A stretch of DNA of 64,000 bases from Arenibacter latericius DSM 15913 (lineage in GTDB: Bacteria > Bacteroidota > Bacteroidia > Flavobacteriales > Flavobacteriaceae). The DNA is taken from assembly GCF_000424985.1 (NCBI RefSeq), contig NZ_AUKX01000003.1:118150-182149 (forward strand), written 5' to 3'. Below the pieces are notes generated by a model. The model saw only the letters and a list, made by a program, of their open reading frames with translations, ran no database searches and was not told the origin of the DNA. The position numbers and the translations under genes were made by a program. This document shows, piece after piece, positions 45,880 to 54,669 of the stretch (positions within the stretch are counted from its first letter, which is position 1; each line of letters opens with the position of its first letter).

Positions 45880-46728
45880 TTATTTAGAAAATTTTATGTC
45901 CGCCAAAACAGGTCTGTGGTCCGAGGAATAGGAATCGATAATAACGTCGGAATTTTCTATTGTTATGTTGGTATTATTGGCTTTATAAACTATATAATCT
46001 ATTATTTTGGTAGGCTCGGTAGCCGGAAATGTTGGCTTACACTCTCCACAGGTATTAGTGAAGTTAGCTTCGGCAATTTTAATCACCTCAGAATCTGGAG
46101 TAGCATTAAAATCTCCGGCTACAATAACATCCATATCTTTTACCTCATTCGTTATATTCACAATCTCTTTCATCTGAAGAATTCTGTTTTCTGATGATTT
46201 AGATGAATTTAAATGCGTGTTTCCAAATAGAATATAGGTGTCTGGGGCAATCTCTATTTTAGCAGTTGCCAATACCCGATCCTCTTCATTTCCTTTAGTA
46301 GGTAATTCATGAACTGTCGTTTCTAGTAGGGGAAATTTAGATAAGATTGCTACCCCGTACTCTCCGCCACCATAATCTATTGCTTTGGCAAAGAAGTAAT
46401 GCATATCCAATTTTTTAGCGATCATTTCCGCTTGATTACCTTTCCCTGAACGCTCTGTATCTACATCTACCTCTTGCAAGGCTACTATATCTGGATTTTG
46501 TGCTTCTATTGTTTTTACAATGGCATCCATGTCTATGGTGTCCTTTAAACTAGGCGGGTTACAATGATGAATATTGTAGGATATGGCCCTAATGGTAGTA
46601 TTAACTGTTGTGTTTGGTAATTTTCCATCTTCATTACTTTCATCTCCTTTCTTTTCGGAATTACATCCTACCAATAAGATTAATATAAGGGTAAGGGATA
46701 ATAAAACCGGACTTATACTTTTTGTCAT
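45880..46728 (-). CDS. Endonuclease/exonuclease/phosphatase-fold lipoprotein
   Basis: A 282-residue lipoprotein (lipid Cys at 22, in LLVGCNSE). The EEP fold motifs are present: ISYNIHH, the metal Glu in IVALQEVDVD, GNTHLNS, the catalytic VAGDFNATPDS and the terminal SSDHRPVLADI. Being exported, it is unlikely to be a DNA-repair enzyme. Members in Bacteroidota glycan loci remove phosphate from sugars or lipids, for example mannose-6-phosphate groups. A terminator separates it from the SusD gene upstream, so it is probably expressed by read-through or its own promoter. Confidence 0.88.
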   Translation of the reverse strand: MTKSISPVLLSLTLILILLVGCNSEKKGDESNEDGKLPNTTVNTTIRAISYNIHHCNPPSLKDTIDMDAIVKTIEAQNPDIVALQEVDVDTERSGKGNQAEMIAKKLDMHYFFAKAIDYGGGEYGVAILSKFPLLETTVHELPTKGNEEDRVLATAKIEIAPDTYILFGNTHLNSSKSSENRILQMKEIVNITNEVKDMDVIVAGDFNATPDSEVIKIAEANFTNTCGECKPTFPATEPTKIIDYIVYKANNTNITIENSDVIIDSYSSDHRPVLADIKFSK

Positions 46729-46855
46729 GAAGGTTTAATTTTAAATGGTTAATCCATCTATTAATCTACCAGATATATAAGATAAAATAATATCATCTAC
46801 TTGTCTGTTGATTAAAAATGGGTTTGTCTAATTTGATATATTAATTACTAAAAAA

Positions 46856-46877
46856 GGGAGTGGATTTAACCACTCCC
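46856..46877 (-). terminator. Intrinsic terminator after SusD pair 2
   Basis: GGGAGTGG (46856-46863) pairs with CCACTCCC (46870-46877), loop of 6, followed by TTTTTT on the minus strand. It separates SusD from the downstream phosphatase gene. Confidence 0.8.
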
Positions 46878-46891
46878 TTAAATCCAGCAGA

Positions 46892-48484
46892 TTAGTAGCC
46901 TGGATTTTGCTTTATTCCAGGGTTTACCCTTAACGTGTTCTCATGAAATGGCCAAAGGTAGTTATTGGGTTTAAACGATCTATCTTCTATTTTAATCGAT
47001 TGAAGTTCTCCGTTTACTTCCATTGTATGGCCAAGCGCAGGTTTATTCAATACTTTATCCGCAATTTCCCAGCGAATAATATCATCGTATCTTAAACCTT
47101 CTCCAGCCAATTCCACTCTTCGTTCATTTCTAATAAGTTCTATCCATTGCTCATTGGTATATGCCCCATAGCTTGGTAGGGTGACATCCGCATAATCCAT
47201 ATCTAAACCAGCCCTTCTTCTAACATCATTTATAGCTGATTTCGCTAAACCATCAACCTCATTAAGCATAATTTTGGCTTCGGCGTAAGTAAGGAGAACT
47301 TCTGCATAGCGTAATAATCCATACTCCATATTACCACTACCTTTAAAAGCATCAGCTTCGTCAACGAATTTTTTAAACCAATATCCTGAGGAGCTTGCCC
47401 TCTCTTTTTCGTAGTACATTGGATTATTTTCATTGAAAATATCAATTTCCTCACCATAAAATATATCGCCGTGTCCCATAATACTTGCTGCATAACGAGG
47501 ATCTCTATTTAGACTGGGATTTAATTCGTATTCCCTCTTAGAATGTAGGGTGCTGTTTTCTATTGTTTCTCCTTGTAAGGTCCAATAGGAATCTACCAAG
47601 GATTTTAAGGGCACTACATAAGATTGTCCGTTTCCAGTTCTAAAGTGGGGTCCTAAGTCTCTAAAAGTATATGTGCTTCCGTTATAACTCTCTCTATTAT
47701 AATGCATTATAAACTCGTTATTATTAGAGGAAGCATTATAGTTAAATAAATCGGCGTACACTGGATGAAGTTCATAGTTTTGACTATCCATTATCTCCTT
47801 AGCCAATTTTGCTGCCAAAGCATACCTTTTGTTATATAGCGCGTAACGCATTACCAAAGCCTTAAAGGAATAGTGATTAAACATATACTTATCTGTAGCA
47901 TATTCTTGCTTTGGCAATCTGTCAGCTATGTTCTCATAGTTTGAAAACAGATAATCTAGAATTTCTTCTTTTGGCGTGGCTGGTTGTCTTGCTGTATCTA
48001 AATCGGCAGGTTCTAATGTGAATGGGACATCTCCCCATCTAAAGGTTAATTCAAAATAGTGCCAGAAACGCAAGGCTTCTAAGATACTTTTATAGCGTTG
48101 CCTAACAGATTCATCTTCCACGTAAGGAACATCAACATTAGCGATAAAGGTGTTTAAACGCCCAAGATGTTTCATATGTAGTTCATAATAAAATAGGAAA
48201 TCCCTACTTGAACTGTTGAAGTTCCCATTCCCAACATTTTGGTGATAATGACTTTGAATTCGACTATAGGCATTATCCGATTTCCCATCTTTAAGGTAGA
48301 AATTGGTTTGATGGCTACCATTATTGGTGAAAACATCTCTATAGCTACTGTATACTACCCTGCTTAAATCACCTTCATCGTTAAAAAACTCTACAAAGGT
48401 AGTAGCATTGGGGTCTGTCTTATCTAGATAATCTTCACAGGAAAACAAGGTGAAGAGCACGATAACATATATTATATTTTTCAT
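46892..48484 (-). CDS. SusD/RagB-family surface lipoprotein (pair 2)
   Basis: A 530-residue lipoprotein. The first ATG that gives a clean signal is 48484 (MKNIIYVIVLFTLFSCED, lipid Cys at 16); an ATG at 48493 is also possible. SusD-fold segments are ILEALRFWHYFELTFRWGDVPF, LLRYAEVLLTYAEAKIM and the C-terminal RNERRVELAGEGLRYDDIIRW. It starts 18 bases after the SusC stop. It binds the substrate at the surface for its SusC. A terminator follows. Confidence 0.93.
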   Translation of the reverse strand: MKNIIYVIVLFTLFSCEDYLDKTDPNATTFVEFFNDEGDLSRVVYSSYRDVFTNNGSHQTNFYLKDGKSDNAYSRIQSHYHQNVGNGNFNSSSRDFLFYYELHMKHLGRLNTFIANVDVPYVEDESVRQRYKSILEALRFWHYFELTFRWGDVPFTLEPADLDTARQPATPKEEILDYLFSNYENIADRLPKQEYATDKYMFNHYSFKALVMRYALYNKRYALAAKLAKEIMDSQNYELHPVYADLFNYNASSNNNEFIMHYNRESYNGSTYTFRDLGPHFRTGNGQSYVVPLKSLVDSYWTLQGETIENSTLHSKREYELNPSLNRDPRYAASIMGHGDIFYGEEIDIFNENNPMYYEKERASSSGYWFKKFVDEADAFKGSGNMEYGLLRYAEVLLTYAEAKIMLNEVDGLAKSAINDVRRRAGLDMDYADVTLPSYGAYTNEQWIELIRNERRVELAGEGLRYDDIIRWEIADKVLNKPALGHTMEVNGELQSIKIEDRSFKPNNYLWPFHENTLRVNPGIKQNPGY

Positions 48485-48502
48485 TTGATTCATATTCAAT
48501 AA

Positions 48503-51500
48503 TTAAAATATAGTTAATTTGGCACCTAAAGTATAGGTCGCCATTTTAGGATAATTCCCATTACCTCCATTTCTTTCTGGCTCTAGGCCTTCCCACTTGG
48601 TGAAGGTAATAGCATCTTGTGCATTTACATATATTCTTATATTTCGAATACTATTACCCAATTTTGGAATGGTATACCCCAATTGAATAGATTTAAATCT
48701 AAAAAATGCAGCATTGCTTAGCCAAACATCACTTAATACGGCATTTGGGCTAGAACCGGTCCATACGCGTGGAAATCTGCTATTGGGAGTTTCTGGTGTC
48801 CAGCGGTTATCCATATACTCCTGTCTTGGGGTTCCTAGGCTATTGCTTGAACCGTCTACCAACACTGGATATCCTTCCATTCCGTTCAACCTCCCCAATC
48901 GTTTACCTACGCCTTGACCTAACATGGAAAAGTCCCAATTCTTATATCTCATGTTTATATTGATAGAATAATTCATGTGTGGGAAAGGATCGCCTAGATT
49001 AATCTTATCTTCGTCATTGATAATTCCATCACCATTTTGATCCACATATTTTATATCACCAGGTAAGGTGTTAGGTAGCTTAGCCTCTGTGGCATCCACT
49101 TCTGCTTGTGTTTGATAATACCCATCACTTTGGTAGCCATAGTAATTGTCAACCGCAATCCCCCGGTACCAAATCTTATCGTTATTCCCTTTAAAAATTA
49201 AGGTGTCATTTTGGGTATAACCTGCTTTTAGTACTTTATTTTTGTTGTCAAACACCATTCCTTCTACACTATAGGAAAAATCCCCAATTTTATCGGACCA
49301 CTTAGCTGATGCTTCCCATCCTTTGTTTTGAACCTCCCCAATGTTTACTGAAGATTCTAAAGAATGAGAACCAGTTAGTGGAGGCACTGGAAAATTGGAA
49401 TAAATTAAATCGTACGAATCTTTCTTATAAGTGTCGAAGGAGATATCTAATCTGTTGTCCATTAAGGTAAGATCAAATCCTAAATTGATCTGCTTTTGTT
49501 TTTCCCAGGTAAAAGAAAGGTTAGGAACCCTCATGGTCCAACCCCATCTATTAACAATTTCTTCCCATAAGTAGGGGCTAACATTTTCATTTCCGATTTT
49601 ACCATAAGAAGCACGAAGCTTTAAGTTATTTACTATTCCTTGGTTTTTTAAGGAAGACATAAACTGTTCGTTATGCATATTCCATCCAATTGATCCGGAA
49701 GGAAATACACCCCATCTGTTTCCGGGTGCAAACTTACTACTACCATCTGCTCTAATAGTACCTTCCAAAAGGTATTTATTTTCGATGGAGTAGTTTAATT
49801 TTGTAAAGAATGAAGATTTAGATATTTCCCTATAATCTGAATAGGTGTAGTTCATTGCTTCAGTTCCAAGAACCAAATAGATTTGATCCTTATTGTTTCT
49901 TAATTGAGTCTCATAATTTAGAAGTGCACGCGCAGTAATCTGACTTTCACTAACACCTTGTGAAGAACCTACGGTATGTCCCCATGTTTCTACAGGTATT
50001 CCGTCACCATCATAAAACTTAAAGGTTTCACGCTTGTGCTTTCCTGCAGATTTGTTCATCATATAAGATACATTGGCTGCGATATGTAATTTATCATTGA
50101 TGTAATAACGTGGTCTTAGGTTAATGGTGCTCCTATCATGAAGGTTGTTTCTTAGTCCTCCTTCCATTATACGGGCTAAAGGGTTCATGTTATTATTATG
50201 CAACATATAATGGTCTTTTAATTCTGACTCGTAAAACACATCCTGTGTAGGATTCATCCACCAGGCTCTTTGGTACAATCCATGACCGTCATCGTTCATA
50301 TATAGACGGTCTACTTGCAATCTGTGAGCATAAAAATCGGCCAATAAGACAAATTTATCACCCATGTTAATGTTGGTGTTGAATCTAGCGCTAAACTTTT
50401 CAGTACCTTCATTTACATTTAATCCATTTTCTTTAATATGCCCTAGCATAAGATTAAAAGTACCTACACCTCCACCTCCAGAAATATTTGCAGAGGTATT
50501 ATAGGAGTGTGCTCGTTGTCTCATTACTACATCAAACCAATTTACGTTTGGCAATTCTCCATTCTGAGATCTCATTATATCATCATCTGTATACAATAAA
50601 GATTGACCCTGCATCTGTCTAGCTTCATTGTTTAAACGCATATAGTCAGCTGAACTTACCAAATTGGGAGTATCTATAGGGTCTTGAGCAGAAAGCCATG
50701 TGTGTACTTCTGCCCTAAATTCGCCTGTGGCACCGCGATTGGTTTCTATTATAATTACCCCATTAGCACCTCTTGAACCATACATTGAGGCTGCTGCAGC
50801 ATCTTTTAAAACGCTAATGCTTTCTACTTGATTAGGATCAATATCGGTTAACGATTGCTCCATACCATCCACTATTACTAATGGTGACGCATTTTGTAAC
50901 GTACTTAATCCTCTAATGGATATCTCACTTCCAGAGCTTCCAGGTAAATTATTTCCTTGCATACGAGTTACTCCAGGTATAGTTCCGCTAAAAGCTTCAT
51001 TTAGCTTAACAATAGGTCTAGAGCTAATTTTGTCCATGTCCATCACAGCAATAGAGGATGCAAGATGTTTTCTTTCTATAGCGTTGTATCCAACCGAGAC
51101 AACAACTTCATCTAAGGTCTCTACATCGTCCTCTAAAATGACATCTACGGTATCTTTGCCCTTTATTTGTACTTCCTTTTCTTTATACCCCATACTGCTA
51201 AAAATAAGTGTAGCATCATCTTGGGCCATTATTTCATAGTAACCAAATTCATTGGTAACTGTTCCTACTGTAGAACTTTTAACCAATACATTGGCAAAAG
51301 CAATAGGTTCTCCTTTACTGTCGGTCACCGTACCCGAAACTTTGGATTGTATTGGCTGATCTTTTATATTAATATCATCTGTTAAGTTTAATGTTAAAAC
51401 TATAGGACGAGAAAACGAATTTGCTTGAATTTGAAAGATAATAGAAAGCAATACCAAAATTGAAAGCTTTCTTTTGTGTTTAAATCGCAAGGGAATCCCT

Positions 51501-51532
51501 ATACGATTTACATAATCATTATAATTTTTCAT
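48503..51532 (-). CDS. SusC-type TonB-linked outer-membrane transporter (pair 2)
   Basis: A 1009-residue transporter. A basic N-terminus and one hydrophobic stretch (about residues 23-40) act as signal. A carboxypeptidase-regulatory-like domain (VSGTVTDSKGEPIAFANVLV) is followed by the plug with ETLDEVVVSVGYNAIERKHLA, LVIVDGMEQSLTDIDPNQV and VLKDAAAASMYGSRGANGVI. The barrel ends YTLGAKLTIF. The DEVVVSVGYNAIERK signature is a variant of the usual VVVGYG motif. It is the first gene of the pair, with a 445-base AT-rich leader upstream. Confidence 0.93.
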   Translation of the reverse strand: MKNYNDYVNRIGIPLRFKHKRKLSILVLLSIIFQIQANSFSRPIVLTLNLTDDINIKDQPIQSKVSGTVTDSKGEPIAFANVLVKSSTVGTVTNEFGYYEIMAQDDATLIFSSMGYKEKEVQIKGKDTVDVILEDDVETLDEVVVSVGYNAIERKHLASSIAVMDMDKISSRPIVKLNEAFSGTIPGVTRMQGNNLPGSSGSEISIRGLSTLQNASPLVIVDGMEQSLTDIDPNQVESISVLKDAAAASMYGSRGANGVIIIETNRGATGEFRAEVHTWLSAQDPIDTPNLVSSADYMRLNNEARQMQGQSLLYTDDDIMRSQNGELPNVNWFDVVMRQRAHSYNTSANISGGGGVGTFNLMLGHIKENGLNVNEGTEKFSARFNTNINMGDKFVLLADFYAHRLQVDRLYMNDDGHGLYQRAWWMNPTQDVFYESELKDHYMLHNNNMNPLARIMEGGLRNNLHDRSTINLRPRYYINDKLHIAANVSYMMNKSAGKHKRETFKFYDGDGIPVETWGHTVGSSQGVSESQITARALLNYETQLRNNKDQIYLVLGTEAMNYTYSDYREISKSSFFTKLNYSIENKYLLEGTIRADGSSKFAPGNRWGVFPSGSIGWNMHNEQFMSSLKNQGIVNNLKLRASYGKIGNENVSPYLWEEIVNRWGWTMRVPNLSFTWEKQKQINLGFDLTLMDNRLDISFDTYKKDSYDLIYSNFPVPPLTGSHSLESSVNIGEVQNKGWEASAKWSDKIGDFSYSVEGMVFDNKNKVLKAGYTQNDTLIFKGNNDKIWYRGIAVDNYYGYQSDGYYQTQAEVDATEAKLPNTLPGDIKYVDQNGDGIINDEDKINLGDPFPHMNYSININMRYKNWDFSMLGQGVGKRLGRLNGMEGYPVLVDGSSNSLGTPRQEYMDNRWTPETPNSRFPRVWTGSSPNAVLSDVWLSNAAFFRFKSIQLGYTIPKLGNSIRNIRIYVNAQDAITFTKWEGLEPERNGGNGNYPKMATYTLGAKLTIF

Positions 51533-51977
51533 ACATTAAAATATAGTTCTTGTTATTTATTTTTTAACTAATCTGATTTCACTAGAAAATGTTTCTGGCA
51601 TTTGCTAGCTTTTTTGTGGTTTTTTATCCTAGAAATTACTTTATCTCATTTGTATTATAATTTTATTGGTTAATAGATTCTTATGATGATGTTTTAAATA
51701 TTCTAGATTGGAAATTTTAATTAATGTTAATTGTTATATCTCTTTTATTTTTTTTACTCATGTTTTAAAATTGCTAGAATGCAATGCAATTTTTAAACCT
51801 ATAAATTTTAATATTGTTTTTCCTGCTAATATCTTGGTAAATTGATATTTACCTGTAATTAAATTATTACATTTATTCTGTAAGCATTAAATAATGTATA
51901 AGAAAAAGCTTTCTTTTAACCTTTTACATTAGTTTATTATATCAAAATCCGATGATTTATTTAAGCTAATCCTCCAT
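51533..51977. other. AT-rich intergenic region before SusC pair 2
   Basis: 445 bases, no gene. A short imperfect palindrome around 51899-51917 (AAGAAA...TTTCTT) follows the Asp-box gene and may act as a weak terminator. No well-spaced promoter box is evident. Confidence 0.5.
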
Positions 51978-53678
51978 CTATTTAGGACCACTCCTAACAG
52001 GTCCTACTAAAAAGCCCTGTTTATCTTCTTGTTTTGCAGTTGAAATAAAATGTACATAACTAAGACCGTGGATACTTTCTCGGTTTAGGGGTAAGGATGC
52101 TATTTCCTTTCCATTTTCATCCGTTACAACGCAGTTTTTATTCTCATTGCCAAGGTCGTACTTGAAATAGAGGATGTGCCATTTATTTTCTTGCAATCCG
52201 TCTAATGGATAGTTGTACATGGCAAATTTATAGGCTGTAGTGTCAGAAGCATTAAACCAGCGGTCACTAAGACTTATCCTTCCTCCTTGACTTCCTTCGG
52301 GGATATAGACCGATGTGCTGAACCGTCCTTTTTGCAAAGCTGGAAAATTCCATACTGCACCTTGGTTTGCTATTTCTAGGTCTTCGCTATCCTTTCTCAC
52401 AATTTTAAGCACTTGCTTGCTAGTTTCTGTTGGATCTTCTACCAACAGGGCTCCTTCCTCTCTATTATAGGCACAATGCCCAATGATTCCTTTTTGATAA
52501 AGAAAGGTGGTCCAGTTATCCAATCCGTTGGTAAAATCGTCTTCTCGTGTAGTTTCTTTTAACCACTCCGGATCAAATATCAACATCTTTCTATGGTCTC
52601 GGTGTTGTCCTAGGGAAACTAGTGCTTTACCACCCGGTAATTCCACAGATTGATTTTGGTGTACACTCATATCCAAGCTTAAACTTTGATCGGCTACCCC
52701 AAAATTAGGGTCGTTCCTATTTGGATTGAGGAAAAGCTCACGGAAACCCGTCCACGTCTTACCGTCATCTTCAGAGATGGCAGCATGCAGTACATCGCGA
52801 TTGGTAAAAACGTCTTCCCAAACGCCATTAACACCTTCTTTTTCGGGTAAGGGGGTAGTGTTGTTCCAGATAAAAAGCAATTGACCATCCTTCAATCGTT
52901 TCATAGTGGGCATGGTGATGGTACCATAAAATGAGGATGGTTTTAATGGGCTCCACGTCTCCCCTCCGTCTTCGGAAAAACTCTCGTAATGTTGGTCTTG
53001 AGCAGTACGGGCCAACATCCATATTCTACCGTCATTTAATTCAATGACTGTGGGTTCCACGGCACCATGGTTCCATCGCTGTCCTTTGTGAACGCCTCCA
53101 GCCTGGTGTGGGGGCGATTGTACAAATTGGGAGCGTTTCCAACTTAATCCATCGTCATCAGAATAAAAGACACCACACCCGAAACGAGCCGTGCTATGGG
53201 CACCTACCAAAATTCGTTTGCCTTGCCGGATAAACACGGGGGGCTTCAACATAATATAGCTACCTTCCTCTTCTTTAGCTTCATAAACCTGGGTTTTTGT
53301 CCAATCCCCATCGATGCCTCCATTAGAGCGAAGTGCCAACACACCATTTTCACCTGTTTCTAAGCGGACGTATTCTCCGGTTAATGGGCTTTTAACATCG
53401 GCACCTATCCACTTGTTTTCTACCTGTACGGTATCCCATGTAAATCCATTGTCTTGACTTCGGATGTAAAATGATTTGCCCTCTTTATTACCTTCGCCAT
53501 AGTTGTAATGACGAATCTCACCATTGTCTAAACGGGTCAGTCCAATAAATGCATTGTAAGGAGGAGTGCCTACAACAGTAGGTTCTTGTATTTTATCTAA
53601 CTGACTTCCACAGCTCGCAAGAAATAGAATAACAATAATGGGAATCCCTATACTTTTAAGAAAACTACACTTGGTCAT
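51978..53678 (-). CDS. BNR/Asp-box beta-propeller lipoprotein (sialidase-like fold)
   Basis: A 566-residue lipoprotein (lipid Cys at 23, in FLASCGS). Four Asp-boxes, the turn motif S-x-D-x-G-x-T/S-W, occur at residues about 74-81, 173-180, 235-242 and 302-309, which defines a six-bladed sialidase-type propeller. The N-terminal FRIP arginine motif of true sialidases is not seen; segments such as RWNHGAVEPTVIELNDGRIWMLART and QHRDHRK are more like other exo-acting propeller hydrolases. The last 180 residues form a concanavalin-like domain (GRFSTSVYIPEGSQGGRI). It is 88 bases downstream of the GDPD gene. Confidence 0.78.
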   Translation of the reverse strand: MTKCSFLKSIGIPIIVILFLASCGSQLDKIQEPTVVGTPPYNAFIGLTRLDNGEIRHYNYGEGNKEGKSFYIRSQDNGFTWDTVQVENKWIGADVKSPLTGEYVRLETGENGVLALRSNGGIDGDWTKTQVYEAKEEEGSYIMLKPPVFIRQGKRILVGAHSTARFGCGVFYSDDDGLSWKRSQFVQSPPHQAGGVHKGQRWNHGAVEPTVIELNDGRIWMLARTAQDQHYESFSEDGGETWSPLKPSSFYGTITMPTMKRLKDGQLLFIWNNTTPLPEKEGVNGVWEDVFTNRDVLHAAISEDDGKTWTGFRELFLNPNRNDPNFGVADQSLSLDMSVHQNQSVELPGGKALVSLGQHRDHRKMLIFDPEWLKETTREDDFTNGLDNWTTFLYQKGIIGHCAYNREEGALLVEDPTETSKQVLKIVRKDSEDLEIANQGAVWNFPALQKGRFSTSVYIPEGSQGGRISLSDRWFNASDTTAYKFAMYNYPLDGLQENKWHILYFKYDLGNENKNCVVTDENGKEIASLPLNRESIHGLSYVHFISTAKQEDKQGFLVGPVRSGPK

Positions 53679-53766
53679 ATGGTGAGGCTAAGATTCTCTA
53701 ACTATTAATGGTTTTTATATAAAAATATCTTATGAATTTAAGTTTTGGTACGCTTATAAGAAGCTG

Positions 53767-54573
53767 TTATTTTTTATTAAGGACATTAAAAAGAAGTTCA
53801 GGTTCGTCAGTAGTGATAAAATCTACCTTTTGCTCTAAAAAGTATTTCATATCCTCTTCCTTATTTACGGTCCATACGTTAACCTTTAAACCTAATTCCT
53901 GGGCTTCTTTTATCCAAGTGGGATTGTTTTTATACACCTTGTGATTGTAGTCGATACCTGTATAGCCTACTTCTTTAATTTCCGCCGGAGTTTTATCTCC
54001 ATTTAAGTAGGCTATCTCTGCTTTAGGGTCTAATTGGCTTACCAATTTACCCGCATCGTAATCAAAGCAGATATATTCTACCATTGACTGCCCATTTAAT
54101 TCATGCACCATCTCTACCGCCAATTCCGCTAGCTTTAGGGTTTTTTCTTTTCCTGAAGGGGCCGATTTAATTTCTAAGATTAATTTGGTATTCTTTTGCT
54201 TTAAGCCTTCTTCTAGGTAAGCTTTTAAAGTCGGAATTTTTTCTCCATTTGGTAGCTCTTTAGCTAAAAGCTCCTCATAGGTAGAAGTTTCAATGTCGAT
54301 TCCTAAAAAGTCCCTATCGTGGTTTACTACCGGAACATTGTCTTTGGTAATATGAACATCGAATTCGGTACCAAAACAATTTAGTGATATAGCCTCTTTT
54401 AAGGAAGCAATAGAGTTCTGCGGGAGCTCTTGGGTTTTCCATGCACCTCTATGAGCAATAACAGGATTTTGATTTTTTTGTTCCTTTTCTGAACAACTGC
54501 TAAACAGAAGTGCAAAAACTAAAAATAAGCCGTAGCCATTTATCTTTTTATTGGTTGAAAATAGTGTTGTCAT
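53767..54573 (-). CDS. Glycerophosphodiester phosphodiesterase lipoprotein
   Basis: A 268-residue lipoprotein (lipid Cys at 27, in LLFSSCSE). GDPD motifs are complete: VIAHRGAW at 38-45, the metal pair in GTEFDVHIT, the catalytic NHDRD, the ILEIKSA strand and the C-terminal VNVWTVNKEEDMKYFLE. It hydrolyses glycerophosphodiesters (or related phosphodiesters) to an alcohol and glycerol 3-phosphate, here outside the cytoplasm. It is 96 bases downstream of the metallophosphoesterase and 88 bases upstream of the Asp-box gene, all on the minus strand. Confidence 0.91.
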   Translation of the reverse strand: MTTLFSTNKKINGYGLFLVFALLFSSCSEKEQKNQNPVIAHRGAWKTQELPQNSIASLKEAISLNCFGTEFDVHITKDNVPVVNHDRDFLGIDIETSTYEELLAKELPNGEKIPTLKAYLEEGLKQKNTKLILEIKSAPSGKEKTLKLAELAVEMVHELNGQSMVEYICFDYDAGKLVSQLDPKAEIAYLNGDKTPAEIKEVGYTGIDYNHKVYKNNPTWIKEAQELGLKVNVWTVNKEEDMKYFLEQKVDFITTDEPELLFNVLNKK

Positions 54574-54669
54574 CTCTTGTAATAATTATTTTTTGGGAAA
54601 TTAAGGATTCGTTTCCATATTGATTTTTAGAAGCGAATCCATTTTGGTTTTTAATTTATGGCTTTATTA

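Noticed and set aside
51978..53678. Assigning exo-alpha-sialidase to the Asp-box protein
   Set aside because: Asp-boxes occur in many propellers and the FRIP motif is not visible.
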